Source: Gorsachius magnificus (taxonomy: Eukaryota; Chordata; Aves; Pelecaniformes; Ardeidae). Taken from it: 64,000 nt of DNA. Below, piece by piece: positions 28,729-42,540 of the stretch; position 1 is the first letter of the stretch, and every line of letters begins with the position of its first letter. Where the stretch lies: the NCBI GenBank assembly GCA_034008185.1, contig CM067081.1:9609821-9673820 (forward strand). The letters are read 5' to 3'. The position numbers were made by a program, and so were the translations under genes. The notes beneath the pieces are model-generated. The model saw only the letters and a program-made list of their open reading frames with translations, had not been told where the DNA came from and did no database searches.

Positions 28729-31103
28729 CCCTAATTTAATTTCTTACAGACTCTTGGACTGATGAACAGAGATATTTTCTGTTACATGGGAAATTTCAAG
28801 TTATTCAAATATCCCTTTCCATTCAAAATAAATACAAAAAGGCAAGATTGGATTTATCTTTTCTGAAAAGGAAATTCAGAGGAAAAAAGAATAGATTTGG
28901 CAACACTGGAAAGTGTCATTTTGATGCTGAGGCAAAAACCATAGCATAACACTGAAACAATGTAAAAGTAAATTATAAACTTGAAACAAAACACTTCAGT
29001 GCTATTGAAATGAGAAAAAAAACACCAAAAAAAAAAGACTCATTTCAATGCTTTTCTTTCAAAGTGTGTGTCATTGAATCAACACGCTGCTATGGAACAT
29101 TTTTCAGATTTGACAAGCAAATATCTTCCAGTGCAATCTACTCACTAAAAGTTTTTGACCAATTCTAACTTTTCACTCTTCTCAACTGAAAGCCAGCCCT
29201 AGCGCTGGCTAGTGATCACCACTTTATGCGGTGATTATCACTAAAATGTGGAATTTGAGAATGACTGAAGGACCAAATTCAGTGTCCTAAAATGCAGAGA
29301 GGACTTTCAAAAGATTTTTTTCAAGTACTTAGTTGACTTTGATGTTTTACGTCCATTTAAGCCTACATGAGCAAGGCATGTTCAGAGCTCTCACATATCT
29401 GATTAGAGGTTGACGTTCATCCTTGGGTGCCTACATACTGGTGGTGGTCTGGCTTCTGTTGTCAAGTTCAGGAAAATCAGCAAAAAGAGTGACAGTAAGT
29501 CCTAGAAGAAGGTAAGTAAATAGATACCTATTTCTTCACACCATTTTATTAACAATGCTACTATATCCTTTCATCTTCTACAGGATTCAGTTTCTTCAGT
29601 CTTAAATTACAATGAAACACAACCGCTACAGAGGCAAAAGCACATTAAATGCTGCCATAAGATTTTCTGTACTTGCAAACATGCTTATATGAACTATTTG
29701 AATCTATATAGGAAGTTGAACTGCTGAGAGGAAAGAATGACAGGAACTACTTTATCCATCTAATAAGAAATTTATATAATCTGAATACATTTAATTACAA
29801 TTTAGTTTTATTCTTAAGGCTGGAGAGACATTGCCTACCTGTGCAATGGTATTAATCTTTTCCAGATAGTTTTCAAGGTTCAGAAAGGCAGAGAGAAAAA
29901 TAATTATAATATAAAGAATAAAGCCATAGTAGCATCGTATATCATCAAATATATCTAATATATGGGGGGAGGAAGGCAGGGTGCATAAAGTGAAGGAAAA
30001 GTAGATGTAGCTTTGTAGTCAGATTTTGGAGGATTTTGATGAATTCCATAGCAGCAGTGAGAAGACTGAAGTTATTGAAGGGTTTGAGTTACAGGTGTGT
30101 TAAGATCAAGATCAATGTATATCAAAAAGTCTTTCAAATTGGTAAGACAGAGAATACAGTAGTTCTCAGTCCACACTGCTTCTGTCTCTGAGTCAAAAAA
30201 ATAATGACATGTCTGTGTAGGCTCCTGGCTCAGCTTATATCAGGCTTCTAGAAAATTTAGATCTAGATCTATGCCTTACAGCAGATCTGCCTTTGGAAAT
30301 TTCTGGAGCTGACCCAGAATTACTGTAAAAGTAGTGATAAACTGTGTTTGAGCTCCAGATCTGAAATGTGGGCCATAAAAATGAGGATTGGACCATCCTT
30401 CAGCTTGCCAGTGCCCAAGCATGAGCCATAGTATACCAAGTATCAAACTGAGTGTCAGACAGGATGCATTCAGTATTAAAATTCCCTTTAGTTCCCTGTT
30501 ATAAAACTACAAACTAATTTTAACTTAATTTGTTTTGTTTTCATTTGCAATCTAAAAATATAAGTGTGGGAATGCCACATGTTTGGGAGTTTAAATATGA
30601 CACATTTCCTTGAAACATGGAAAATATTTTTCCATTCTCACAGCACTTATATTTTATCAGCTGGGTTCTGATTAAAGCAAGTTTGGCATTTGAGCTTAGA
30701 TTTAACAGATTATTAGCTGTTGCAGTGCAGTCATTTTATTCCTCAGTACTATCTGGAAACTCAAAAGGACCATTTGTTAAACCAGATTTCTGTTCAGATG
30801 AAACTCTGGGATTTTCTGTGAGTCCTTCTGACCTCATGAAAAGTAGCTGGAGCTGGATGAGATTCAGCAAACAGGTAGATAACTTTCGCATTTACATGTT
30901 ATGTGCCTTTCTGTACCTTTAGGCGCAAAACTTTTCTCATATTTATCCCAAATCTCCCTAATCTGCCTTTCTGCAAATAAACTCTTTCACACTTAATCCT
31001 GTTCTTAATTGCTTGGAGAAATATCGGTCATCCTTCTATGTCAATTTTTGCGCCCTTGGAAAAAGTGTTTTTATCTCAGAGAAGCCATATGGTTAAATCA
31101 TGA

Positions 31104-31290
31104 ATGGAAGATTTGGCTTTCTGCATCCTGCTAAGACCCATCCAGCATGCTGCTGCAAATCTCATTTTCCCTGTTCATCACTTTGAGTATGTTCTTCTTT
31201 CCCATAAACCCTGCCACTGGCTACTTGTTCCCAAGCATGTCGGACGTAAGTTGCTTTCCTCACTTTCAGTGCCCTCTGTGTCCAGTCTGT
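31104..31290 (+). mobile_element. Probable ancient LINE fragment (L2/CR1-like ORF2 C-terminus)
   Basis: The plus-strand frame reads PIQHAAANLIFPVHHFEYV, then CHWLLVPKHVGRKLL. This fits the family pattern of the region after the reverse transcriptase in L2/CR1-type elements, where (V/I)QNAAARL is followed some 20 residues later by LHWLPV and a basic FKLL segment. Similarity is weak and the fragment is degraded, with no terminal repeat or boundary visible. It would be much older than the CR1 at 48641-50112. Confidence 0.42.
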
Positions 31291-34200
31291 GGTTGATGTC
31301 TCTCTGTGACTACTCAGTCTCCATCATTTCCCTTTGTGTTTTGTCCCTGGCTGCTTTAAACCACGGTATTTAATATCAGGAACCCTACTGTAAGTACCTG
31401 CACAAGTGCCCCATCACCTTCCTTCAGATTCTTGTTTCCATTGTGTCTTTACATGAAACTACCATTTTTTTCTGAAGTCTGTAACCTCTGCCAGTCAAAC
31501 TAGGATGTTGCACTGCTTCATCAGCATCAGCCTCTATTTATTTGCTCTTCCTTGTCTTGCACTTATATCACGGATAGTTGGGATGTGTGTTCAGGTTTCA
31601 CTCTGTGTTTAAGTAACACCTTAAAAATGCTGTTCCATCCGTGCCTCTGGTTTTTACACAGCAGAGGCAAAAAGATTCATTTAACAGCCTGGTAAATGTA
31701 ATAAATATGCTTCTGCCCCACATGACCTTGAATTCTGGACTTCTTCCACTACTGTCAGTTGAGCCAGAGTTTCACAACCTACTTTGCTTGCACTGTCCTT
31801 CATTTCTGCTCTGTGTTAAAATGCATTTGTAAAACACCCTCACTAGGAGGAAAAAGTACTAGGAATTTGAGTTCTGGTGGGGATTCTTGACTGTAAGAAA
31901 GCAAGCATATACACACCTAGTCTTCAAATGTCCAAAGGCAATCAATACCAAAGGATTGGATTAGCCTTTTTTGACCTGAAGATTGTTGTTGAGTGGTTAC
32001 TCATCTGGATCAACGTGCACACATATTTACAAAGTTTACTGAATTGTGTTGTTAGATAATAAAAAAAATCTGACTGGTGGCTGAGGAGAAGCCAAATCCA
32101 ATTCTTGTAAAATCCCTAGTGTTCGGAGGCCATTACATGTCTCCTTTTAAAGATACATTTTAAATTCCTTGCTCTGACTCTTGGTGTTCAGAGGTGGCTT
32201 GTAGCAGTTCTCTTGTGGCATGGACCTGATTACACTGAAAATCAAGTCAGATAAGTCTGCAAACTTCTCACTTTCTGTAGTGCTGCAGCTGGGCAGAAAA
32301 TCAATGTACTTAGCAACAGCAGTGACACCCATTTGGATTAAGTGTGTTTAAATCTGCAAATGAAAAGTGGGCTTGATGCTAAAATTTTCACCTCAGTGTC
32401 AGCTAGGTGTATGTGAAGGGATGGAGACTTTTTAGTGATAGATAGAAAAGAATGGAGAAAAAATTGTTTTGGACTGTTTTTTTGATTCTCTTTATTTGTC
32501 TGATTTCACAGTTTTATTATGCATATCTTACTAAATCTTGTCTTCATTTCATAATAATACCTGCTTGGAACTCTCTATGGACAGCTTACATTAAAAAATT
32601 GAAAAAAACCCTCACAAGTCACTGGAGCTGGCTTCATTGACTTACAACTTCATGCATTTTCTGCCACAGAGGTGAATGTAGCCTACCATTTTACTCAGCA
32701 GGGATCAGCAAATTAAATCCAAAGGTTTAAACAACTAAGTTCATACCTAGGGCACAGGTGAAGTCAATTATCTATGCATATTTCACCCATGTCTCTTTGT
32801 GCTTATTTTCTTGCTGTTTAAATAAGTTGTTTATACTGATAATGGGTTTTTTTTTTCATGATAGTACAACCAGGTTGTGGAGAATACTTCATTTTTTCCA
32901 CTAAAGTAATGGTTATTCCTTTCTATATAGACATCTTCATTTAATAATGACCTCATCTATCAACACCAAACAGCTTTATGTTTATCTTTTTATCATTATC
33001 CCAAGAAGTAAAGAATGGCTTGCCTTTTGGTGAAAAAAAAATAGATTTTTATTTCCCTCCTGCATTTCTCAGTAAACCCAATCTCTTTAATTGCAATCCT
33101 GAGAAACACCTGTAGCTTTTTTTTTTTTTTTTGTATGCAGCTGCTGGAGAAGAGAATGTATTCAGTTAGATAAACTAAAGGGCAAAATCCAGTTTTCTTA
33201 ACAGGATAAATCTGAAGCAGAACTAGTATATACATCATTGTGCAGAAACCGTCAGGACAGTCTATGAAATGCCTGTGACCATCAAGGGGAGGTATCACCT
33301 TTACAACCAAGAAGTCTGAACTGAAGGAATTTAAGACTCAAAACTCAGAGTGCTTGAAGTTATGGAACCAAATATGTATTTAGGAATTGATATGAAGATA
33401 TTATTTTCAAAGTCATATGGAACATAGGAATGAGGTAGAAACAAAAACTACCATGACAGTCTCAAAAATCCATGTTAATTTTGAAGTTAAACTCCCAACA
33501 TCAAAATCTCTCACTCCTGCAACTCTGAGAGAATATATTTGCGTCTTTCCTGCTGGCAAATCCACAAAGTTGTCTAACTTCAGTATTTCTTCACTTTATC
33601 GTACACCCTTGCCTAGTTTTGGGGCTAGTATGAGAAAAACAGGATAGGTGTCTTAGCACTTAGAACACAAATAAATGTCATTAAATAAATCTGCATGTCA
33701 TCTTTCTGGCCAATCTTTGAATTTCCTTTATATGAATTTTGACAGATGGTCTAGATCAAAATCAGAACTATAAAACTGAGTAACATGATGACTAACAACT
33801 TCCTGTGTGAAAACCCTGATTAAATGGGCAGTTTTAATTGACTGCTGTGTGTAGTGTTGTCAATCTGGGAAACTCCACAACTGAATTAACATTTTCCACC
33901 CTACAGCAACAAGAAAGAATCAAAGCTATTATAATCTGTTTTTTGTTCTTTTACTATAGCCATCATGGCCCAGCACTAAATATGACAATAAAGCTGAAAG
34001 AAAAATAATTAGAACAATCTATTTGGGAAATTAGTCTTTTTCTCTGTTCATGATTTGCAAATCAGCATATTGCAATTCTTGCACATTTCTTTGTGTGTTT
34101 GACATTCCTAGGTTTTAGGAACCTATTTGAGCTGTGGCTCATTCAGGATCTCTTTGTGAGAAACCTTCCAGCAATGAGCTCTGTTCAAACTGAGCTATTC

Positions 34201-34980
34201 AAGCTTTATGATTAAGTTGCCTCATATCTATGACTGGGTACCTTCATGTCTAAAATAACATCTCCCTGCACCCCTGAGATAATTTGAATTGTATTTTAGG
34301 CACTATAAAAGACTCTGTAGGCACCTACATTTCATGGTTCCAAATCTTTCATATACAACAGAAATTAGATTCTCCCAGTGTTGGTAAAAAGTAAGTAAAA
34401 AAAGTAACCCAGAAAAGTCAAGTTGAAATGTCATTGCTAACACAGCATAGCGATAGAAACCAGGTCTTTATTAGCCTGTATCCAGCCATTCCCACTGTAC
34501 TGACATCTCAGGAAAGAGATCTACATTATCATGGGGAAATCAATGAAGTTTACTGCTCAATATGCAGTAGCTGTCAATAACACAAATAAAACCTGTGTCA
34601 GGCTGTGTTGGAAGGGTAACAGAAGAAAAATAATGGAGAAAAGTCAGCTGAATGTTGAAGGTGTACACTGAGATCTTGGGATTCCTAAATTAAATTTCCA
34701 GCTCAGCCACAACCTTCCTCTGCGACCTTGTACAAATCTAAAGAAAGACTTATGAACATTAAGTGGGACTTAGGTGGGGTTTTGTGTTGTGTCAATCCAA
34801 GACTTTGACCCTTAAAGTCATTTCTTGGTCTCATGGGTGTGTGGAAGCTATAGACATTTTTAGGAAGAAAGGTCCCTTGGGGCTTACACCTGTGGTTGGG
34901 CTGATGCCCAACACGGCACCACCTTATACTCCAGCATGGGTAGGATGCCCATTGTCTTAGGACTGCTTGGCACCTCATGA

Positions 34981-35024
34981 AATAAAAGAGAAATTAACAG
35001 AATTAATTAAAAAAAAAAAAAAAA
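34981..35024 (+). repeat. AATAAA followed by A16 tract (possible retrocopy 3' end)
   Basis: AATAAA at 34981-34986 is followed 22 bases later by an uninterrupted run of 16 A (35009-35024). The arrangement is that of a polyadenylated cDNA insertion on the plus strand. A frame at 34763-34960 ends shortly before it but has no recognisable product. Chance in an A-rich intron cannot be excluded. Confidence 0.4.
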
Positions 35025-35627
35025 CCAGAAAAACACACCACATCTTTCTGGGAAAAAAGTTTTTGCCACTGTTTTGCAGAAATGACAAAATACTGTGGCA
35101 GTTTTTGCTAAAATCAGTACAATTTAATGAAAAATATCAGCTCAAAATGGCATTTCCTGAAATGACTCATGACTGAAAGAAAAACTAATGAAATCTTTCA
35201 AACCAGCTAGTCTTCTATCTGAAGTACACAATAATCATCATTACCATATGGATTTCAGATAACTTTTAGTATATTAACTCTCTCATTACTCCTGTGAGGT
35301 AAAGCAATATGAATAGCCCTGTTTCAGAAAAGAAGCATTGAATTTTGGATTACAACATTTTTGAAAGTGTTTAGATGCTTATAGAGGTAGAGTAGCATCA
35401 AGTTTTTCAAATATAGAGAGGAGTTAGGTACTGAGGCACTATCTATTTGTTTCTTTAGAGATCTGAATACTTTTAAAATTGTGGTTGTTGTCATTTTGGA
35501 AAGAGCAAGGATTGCATTTCCAGCCTCTTTCCTTCCAGGCCCCCTTCACTATTCCACCACACCAGGCTGCATCAGTCCAACATGACCTTCAGTCACACTG
35601 GTTTATACAGCAGAAGAAATAAATTCA

Positions 35628-35924
<297 letters not shown>

Positions 35925-36490
35925 TTAAAATCCGGAGACTAAGAACATACACCCACACCTGTGATTCTGAGTGGAGTTTAGGAAAGCACCTGTAATGCTT
36001 CTAGCAGAAGAATTCAGTGTTTCCCTTTTCCTTAGGTTTTCTTGTCATTGGCACCTTCTACTTAGATGATACATTCTTCATCCTTCACTTCAGGTAATTG
36101 AAACAACATTAGAAATCATAGATCCTGAAATCTGCTGTGTATAGGCACATCTCTGCATCACACTAAACCTCACTGAGCTCTTTGCAGAAAATCTTGGTTT
36201 CAGTGTTTTAGTACTCTTACCTGAAAGGAGGTGACCTTGAGGACAGGACTTCTTACAGTGTGAAGGACAGGCCTGTGTTGCAGACCATGTCTACACTGCA
36301 TGATGGAGCACAGTACAAAGAGACAGAAGCAAATTTTTAATGGGCTAATAATACTCAAGCTAGAAATACCAGCTCAGAGCATGGCATTGCATCTGAAGCA
36401 ATAAATCCTCTCTGCATCTCTGAAGATGGGCAGAGCATCATGCAGATCCATGCGTTTCTTCTGTTTCTTGGCTGCTCCTGGCTGGAGTAG

Positions 36491-36588
36491 CCAGTGACAG
36501 GACAAGGGGCAATGGGCACAAACTGAAACATAAGAGGTTTCAATTGAATATGAGGAAGAACTTCTTTACTTTGAGGGTGACAGAGCAC
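36491..36588 (+). mobile_element. CR1 internal fragment, lacking its 3' end
   Basis: These 98 bp closely match the middle of the CR1 fragment at 4520-4867 (gacaggacaaggggcaatgg, then catctgaac-type CR1 context replaced by cacaaactgaaacataagagg, then aacttctttact). Similarity stops at gagcac, before the HWNRLP-coding part, and no terminal octamer follows. Both ends are therefore truncated. Confidence 0.8.
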
Positions 36589-39500
36589 AAGCAGCCAGAA
36601 GTGACTGAAAACCCAGATCAAACAAAATGCCACAGACTTCTCAGGGTAATTCCCCTCTCCCCCATTTCACAATGGATTTTCTTGGAAGTACTGACATTTA
36701 CAAAGTTCCACTCCACTCCACTGAAAAGGTATATGTCACATTAGACCATTGCAGATTTCTGCTTTTTTATCATGAACATCATATTTCAGTTTCTCAAAAG
36801 CCCCAGGTCTTACAGTTAGAGAATTGTAGAAGAGTCTCAGACTGGGGTTTTTCCCCTCTAAAAAGGCGCTGATGATAATGACTGTAGAGAGCACCTTCAA
36901 ATCCTAAAGGTTGAATAACTGAAGGATAAAAAAATAAACTTAATCTGTTTTATTTTAAAACTTCATGAAATTTTTAAAACTCTTTCAGGTTAGTCATAGT
37001 GTAACTGATGTAGGTGATCTTTATCTGTATGGTTCTGTTGTTCTATTTTGCTCATTTGCCACCTGGCTTGAACTTAGCTCCTGTGTTGCAGAGCATGCAG
37101 GAAGCCTGCTGCAGTGGCTTGGTCCCCGGCACATTCCCTGTTCTCTACATGGGGACTCCGCTGCCCTCACATAGTGCAGAAGTCAAGACCTCAGACGGTA
37201 GCTCCTTCTGCACAAGAGACTCTTTTCACTGCAGCCTGGACTCTTGACTGCATCTTATTAGCACAGCTGCAATGTCAATAAATAGCAGCTTCACCAGTGA
37301 CAAAAATAATATCCAGCGTCTGGAATGAAAACGAAGGCACTATTAAAGATACTTCAGATTTCAAATGCACTAATTCACTCAGCACAAAAGAGTTAAATAT
37401 ACATTCATGAAAGGAGAAAGCTGAGCACTGGTTTTCAGCTTAAAGGCAGCGCTTGGAAACTTTACCTTCAAGCTTAGATCCAACTGGGGATGAACAGAGG
37501 TGTTAATCGTCCCAACATCACTCAGGAGGCTCAGTATGGACAAACAATCCCCACCTTCCCCCAGGAATGTTTACTGGATGACGAGTTAGAACCATTTATC
37601 GGTTCTTTTGTGATAAAAGCTGCAGAAGGTTTTTTAAATTTATGAGCAATTTAACCTTTTCTTTGAAACATTCATCTTAATCTTTGGCAAGATTTTAAGC
37701 AGTTTTATCCATCCTCATAAAATCTGACAGGTTTTATGAATGCAGGAAGTGATAGGCTTTCTGTAGTGTGGCTTTTTTAAAAAAAATGAATAGAATTTAA
37801 GAGAATTAGAGCTGTGCTGTCAGCTGTGCTTTATGAGTTGTCTCGTAAACAACTTAGAAAAAACCTGTTTTCTTGTAATTAATTTCTTTATCATTTTTCA
37901 GAGGAACAGTTTTGTAGATCTAATCCAGCAGAGTGCTATAAAATTTATAGTATTACTTTATGAATAGTTATCCCCTCTAAGCAGATTTGCAACAGAGATA
38001 CCATTTTATAACTTATAAGTTATTAAAAAAGGTAGAAGTAACAGCTTCATATTGCATAACCCTTCTCAACTTTTCTGCAGAAGGACTCTTATTTCAACAG
38101 AGCTGCTTTTCATGCAAATAAGTATTTCAGCTTAGCTTCTTGGGCAAAAGGCTTTTAGGCAGGTTATATAAAAGATGTATTGAAAGTGGGTATTGTAGAG
38201 ACAACAATGCAGAGATAACAAAGCTCCAGACAGTCAAGGTAGCAAAGCAAATGCTAAACTAATATCTAAAGGCCAGTGAAAGTGGAGTAGGCAAACAGGT
38301 TTGCATGAATATAAAAATGCAGTAGTGTGTGATATTTAAATTCTGCAACCACAATAGAATAACAACACTTATGGGATGTCAATGACAGGATGATATAGAT
38401 GTATTTGGGATATTAGACCTGTGGCACCCTCTGAACTCACTAAGGGGTGTGAAAATGAGGGAGAAGGGGACAGAGAGGGAGATACCTGCTTCCATTCATA
38501 GTCCTGCCTGTTCCTCCTCAGACCTTCTTTCTTCTAATGGCTTAATTTTACTGTAATATCTGGTGATATCATTGTACTCCATTGGTGGTTGCATCATGAA
38601 AGGTTCAAAATAGTACTACCCATCACTAAAATCTACTGGTTCAGCTGAAGAAAGATGCTCTGGCACCAGAAACGGGCTGTGACAAGGAGCTCCAAATGAA
38701 GTCCAGCATAATCTCCACTCTCGCCCACAGAAGTGGTGAGGTGCATAGGCTACCGCTAAGGCAGTGCAGGACTGCAGCCTCATGAGAGAAATGGTTCTTT
38801 ATGTCAGCAGTGGGCTGTATAGGATATTGAGGTGAACAAGTGGTTAAGAACAGCTTCCTCACAGGTAGTAAAATAAGTACATCTGAACAGTATTCCAGTA
38901 ATGATTATGAAAGAGTCCAAACAGATTAAACAGGACTGGGATAGCCTTAACAGATCATTACGCAAGTTCATTTTTCTCCCTTGCATGGACACTGTGCTTT
39001 CCAATTTTATTCTGATTAGGTGACTAGGTGATTCTGATTATTAGAAATAGACGGTGTTGCTTTCTAACCAGTGGGCAAATGTCCTTAAAGTGATCCCACC
39101 AAGACTTTAAATATAGAGTCGCACGTGAAGAACCCTTGCTGTGACAGAAAGCAGTAGTTGCACAGCTGTGGCACCAAAAGTAAAAGCTCCTTGCTGAGAT
39201 CTCTCTCAGGTGTGCGCAGTAATGCAGATATCTCATTCATCAGCCTGCCAGGGTAGAAAGTTGTCAACAAGGTAAGAGGGCTATGACATGTGCAGATCTG
39301 GCTGCCCTCAATATTATACTCGCATACAACACAGTGGGGTATTGTCTTTCAGGATCATGACATGTTTTCCCCTCACACAGTTCTTCTGTGTTTATGTTCT
39401 TGACCATCAGACTAATGTCTGGGGTATTTTCCTTAGAGGCTGGTGGTGTGATACAGGATAATAACCATGCTGCATCAAACAAAATATATCATTGTTAATG

Positions 39501-39935
39501 ATGTTTCTAAAAAAAAAAGAAAAAAATACCACTGAGAAAATTCTTGTGCACCAAAGAAAATAAGGAATCACAGAAGGAAGGAAAAAGGGGAAAATGGCTA
39601 AATGGCTTTTACTGTTGCAGTACTAGCAAGAGATTAACTTGAAATAGGAGGTCCATTACCATAATATTCTTCATCTGTTTTCAGATGTTATTTGCATGTG
39701 TACATTGTCCCAGCTACTGGTATTTGAAGGATATGTCAGGGTGATGGAGATTCTAGTGAAAAAATATCCTTCAGCAAATAGAGGGTAAGGGTTCTGCTCC
39801 TTTGTTAAAGGCCTGTTTGGTTTACTCACAGTAAGTCACAGCATAGTTTTATATCACAGAAAGGCTCCAATAAAAGACATGACAGAGCCACCAATACTGA
39901 TAAAATGTATTAATAAATAAATATACAATTAATGA

Positions 39936-39995
39936 ATAAAATAAATTAATATAAGTACTATAAAATAAATTAATATAAGTACAATAAAATAATCC
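39936..39995. repeat. 24-bp tandem duplication, AT-rich
   Basis: The unit ataaaataaattaatataag plus tact occurs at 39936 and again at 39960 (ending taca), followed by a partial third start ataaaataat. This is recent slippage or duplication in AT-rich intron. Confidence 0.75.
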
Positions 39996-40280
39996 AATGT
40001 TTTAGATCATTACTGTACATACAATTACTTTTAAAGATCTGAACAGGAAAGTAGAGGCAATTGGGACCCTATTTAAATGACTGGGCTGCACAGCTGTGAT
40101 CACAGATCATGAGTACCCTTCTCACTTCCTTCCCCACAACCCTGGATACTAGGGTAGGGAATAAGTCTTCACATTCCTCTAGCTGGACATACCTGAACAA
40201 GTAGCCTGTCACTGTAGAACCGGTGTGTATTGTTATACTGTATGTACATAAGAAGATAGTGGTGCAGACTTTTTAGGATT

Positions 40281-41100
40281 ATGTCTGCTATGGTAAAATG
40301 TGAGAAACTTGAATGCGGCTTCCCGGATTTTCTGTGTTTTGTTCTTTCCCGTCTTTCCCATCGCCCATGTGAAATAGCCAGCACCAATAAGAGCTTCCCC
40401 AGATGGGTGGCACTGTTGTGCCAAGTTCAATCCACTCTGCCTATCACATCAAGGCATTGTGGGAGGAAGGAAAAGCAACTTTTGACAGTAAAGTGTTGAT
40501 ACCAAAGGAAGATGAGACGCAGGACTGCATCTGTTATAAAGACATCTCCACCTGTTTGAATGAAGTCTTTTCCTTTCTTCTGTAAAGAATCAGCATGGAT
40601 GGCGGAGAACATTCAGGTGAAGAGCAGCACAGGAGCGAGCTCATGCTTGAAGCATTATGGAGAGTTCATCAGGAAGACACTTAATGACTATAAAGGCCAT
40701 TCAATGTACATGATGGTGATGGCTACTTTGGGCTCATACAGTGCAGCCAAGAAATTGCTAGCCCTCCTGAAAAACATTTACAAAAAGGTGAAGTTAGTCA
40801 ATCCCTGTCAACAATGACCTAAGCATTTAATTCCACAAAATGTCTTCAAAAAGACAAGATGGACATTGCTCCAAGAGTGTTCCACATCTACTTAGTAAGT
40901 AGCATGGCTATCAACAGCATGGAGTACATTACTGATGTCAACCTGCTGTGAGGGATAACAGGGATTGGCAGACCTGATTGACACTGTCTACAAGACTAGC
41001 AAATGATTAGAGTAGCACATCGCTGTAAACAGGACAAAGGAAGAGAACTACCATCAGCTTAAACTAGATAAAAGAATGTGGAAATCTTTAATTTCATTAT
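40281..41100 (+). other. Block of adjacent plus-strand open frames, unrecognised
   Basis: Three successive plus-strand frames abut: 40403-40585 (contains ALWEEGKATFDSKVLIPKED), 40560-40817 (contains SCLKHYGEFIRKTLNDYKGH) and a shorter stretch after 40860 (MDIAPRVFHIYLVSSMAINS). The composition looks more protein-like than random AT-rich intron, and the frame shifts between blocks suggest a decayed coding sequence, such as a retrocopy or old transposon. I recognise no family, and there is no poly(A) or duplication to mark an insertion. It may be chance. Confidence 0.2.
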
Positions 41101-42511
41101 AAGATTCATGTGAGACAACAATTGCTCAGAAGAGATCATTAGGCACGCATGAATAAATAGATGATATAAAAAAGGTTTAATGGGTTTAGGAAAAGCAAAT
41201 GGAGTAGGAAGGAGGCATTGCCTCATGCATCAGGGTTTCAGTCACACGTTTAGAGATGCAGAAGATGGAAGGAATTAGGGCTATTGACTACTGGTCCCTC
41301 CTGTGATAAGTGTCTGATTAATGCCATCAAATCTGGAAGATGATGTGGTGAAAGTTTTTTGTGAGCCTCTACCAGAGCATTCTCCAAAGCACAAGACGTA
41401 CTGATAATGCGGGATAGGAGAAGAATGCTGTAGTTTGTCTGTCAAGTTCTTGGAAAGCCTAGGTGACACTACTTGGATACAAGCTGTATCTAGTGACAAG
41501 AGAGTGGAAGCTCTTCCGTAGCTGTTTCATCGGTAGGTGGGGACTGCTTAAGAAGGTTAAGACAACAGGCAAATCGGGTGAGAACAACCATGACAAGTAG
41601 CATTTGTGACTTTTAAAAGAGCAAAGAGGAAAAATAGCAGGCTTCACTAAGCCTAGAGAATTTTAAGGTTAGATGTGTTGTAAGGAACGTCTAAGGAATT
41701 GAAGAATTAAAAAATATTTAATTTAAAAGTGCCATGCAGAGGAAGGATAGGAAATACAGTAAGACATTAGTGTGCCATTTGTTAGATGGAAATATATGAA
41801 AAGCAGAAACAAGATCAGATTTTCAAGGATCAATGTGAGAGAAAAACAGCGTTAAAATGAGAAAGGCCAAGGCACAAAACAAGCTGCAACAATCAAGGGA
41901 CATCAGAAGTGACAGAGAGCAATTCTCTAACCACTTTGCTGTGAGAGGAAGAGCAAAGAAAGTGTTGGCCTGCAGTTCGCTACAAGGAGAAAGCTACTAA
42001 AGACAAATCCAGGACAGCTTTTAGTATCAAACTTCACAAAAGGAAAAGCTAGTGGTTAGCGACAGAGGTAAGGGTCAACCAAAAAGTGGGAAGATGATCT
42101 AGGAAGCAGTCTTGATTCAGCTTAATATTTGAAGATTTATAGCCTGAAGAACCAAACACAATACTGGGGGAGAGATGTGATAACTGTCTTCGGGTACATA
42201 AAAAGATGCAGCAAAATGATCATAATTTGTTTATCATGTTGATGTAAGCATTCACGACTTAAACTGCAAGGAGAAAGACTCATTTTAGACACCAGGAAAA
42301 TATTCCTCACAGTAAAGAGTATGAGGAACTAGAATATCTTGGAGACTCTTGGGGGTGTCAGAGAATAAGTTAGACAAACATTCATCTGATATAAATGACC
42401 CTATCTTGGCAAAGGGAAGACAGTAAGCTACTACCTGACTTCTTGACGTCCACTCTGCCCTATATTTGTATTAGCTTATGTTGAGGTTTGACATACGTCT
42501 GGGAATTACGA

Positions 42512-42540
42512 TTGTATAAAATCCAGTGGATTTTATACAA
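42512..42540. repeat. Perfect palindrome, 13-bp arms and 3-base spacer
   Basis: TTGTATAAAATCC, then AGT, then GGATTTTATACAA. The second arm is the exact reverse complement of the first. Surrounding bases do not extend the pairing. Confidence 0.9.
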
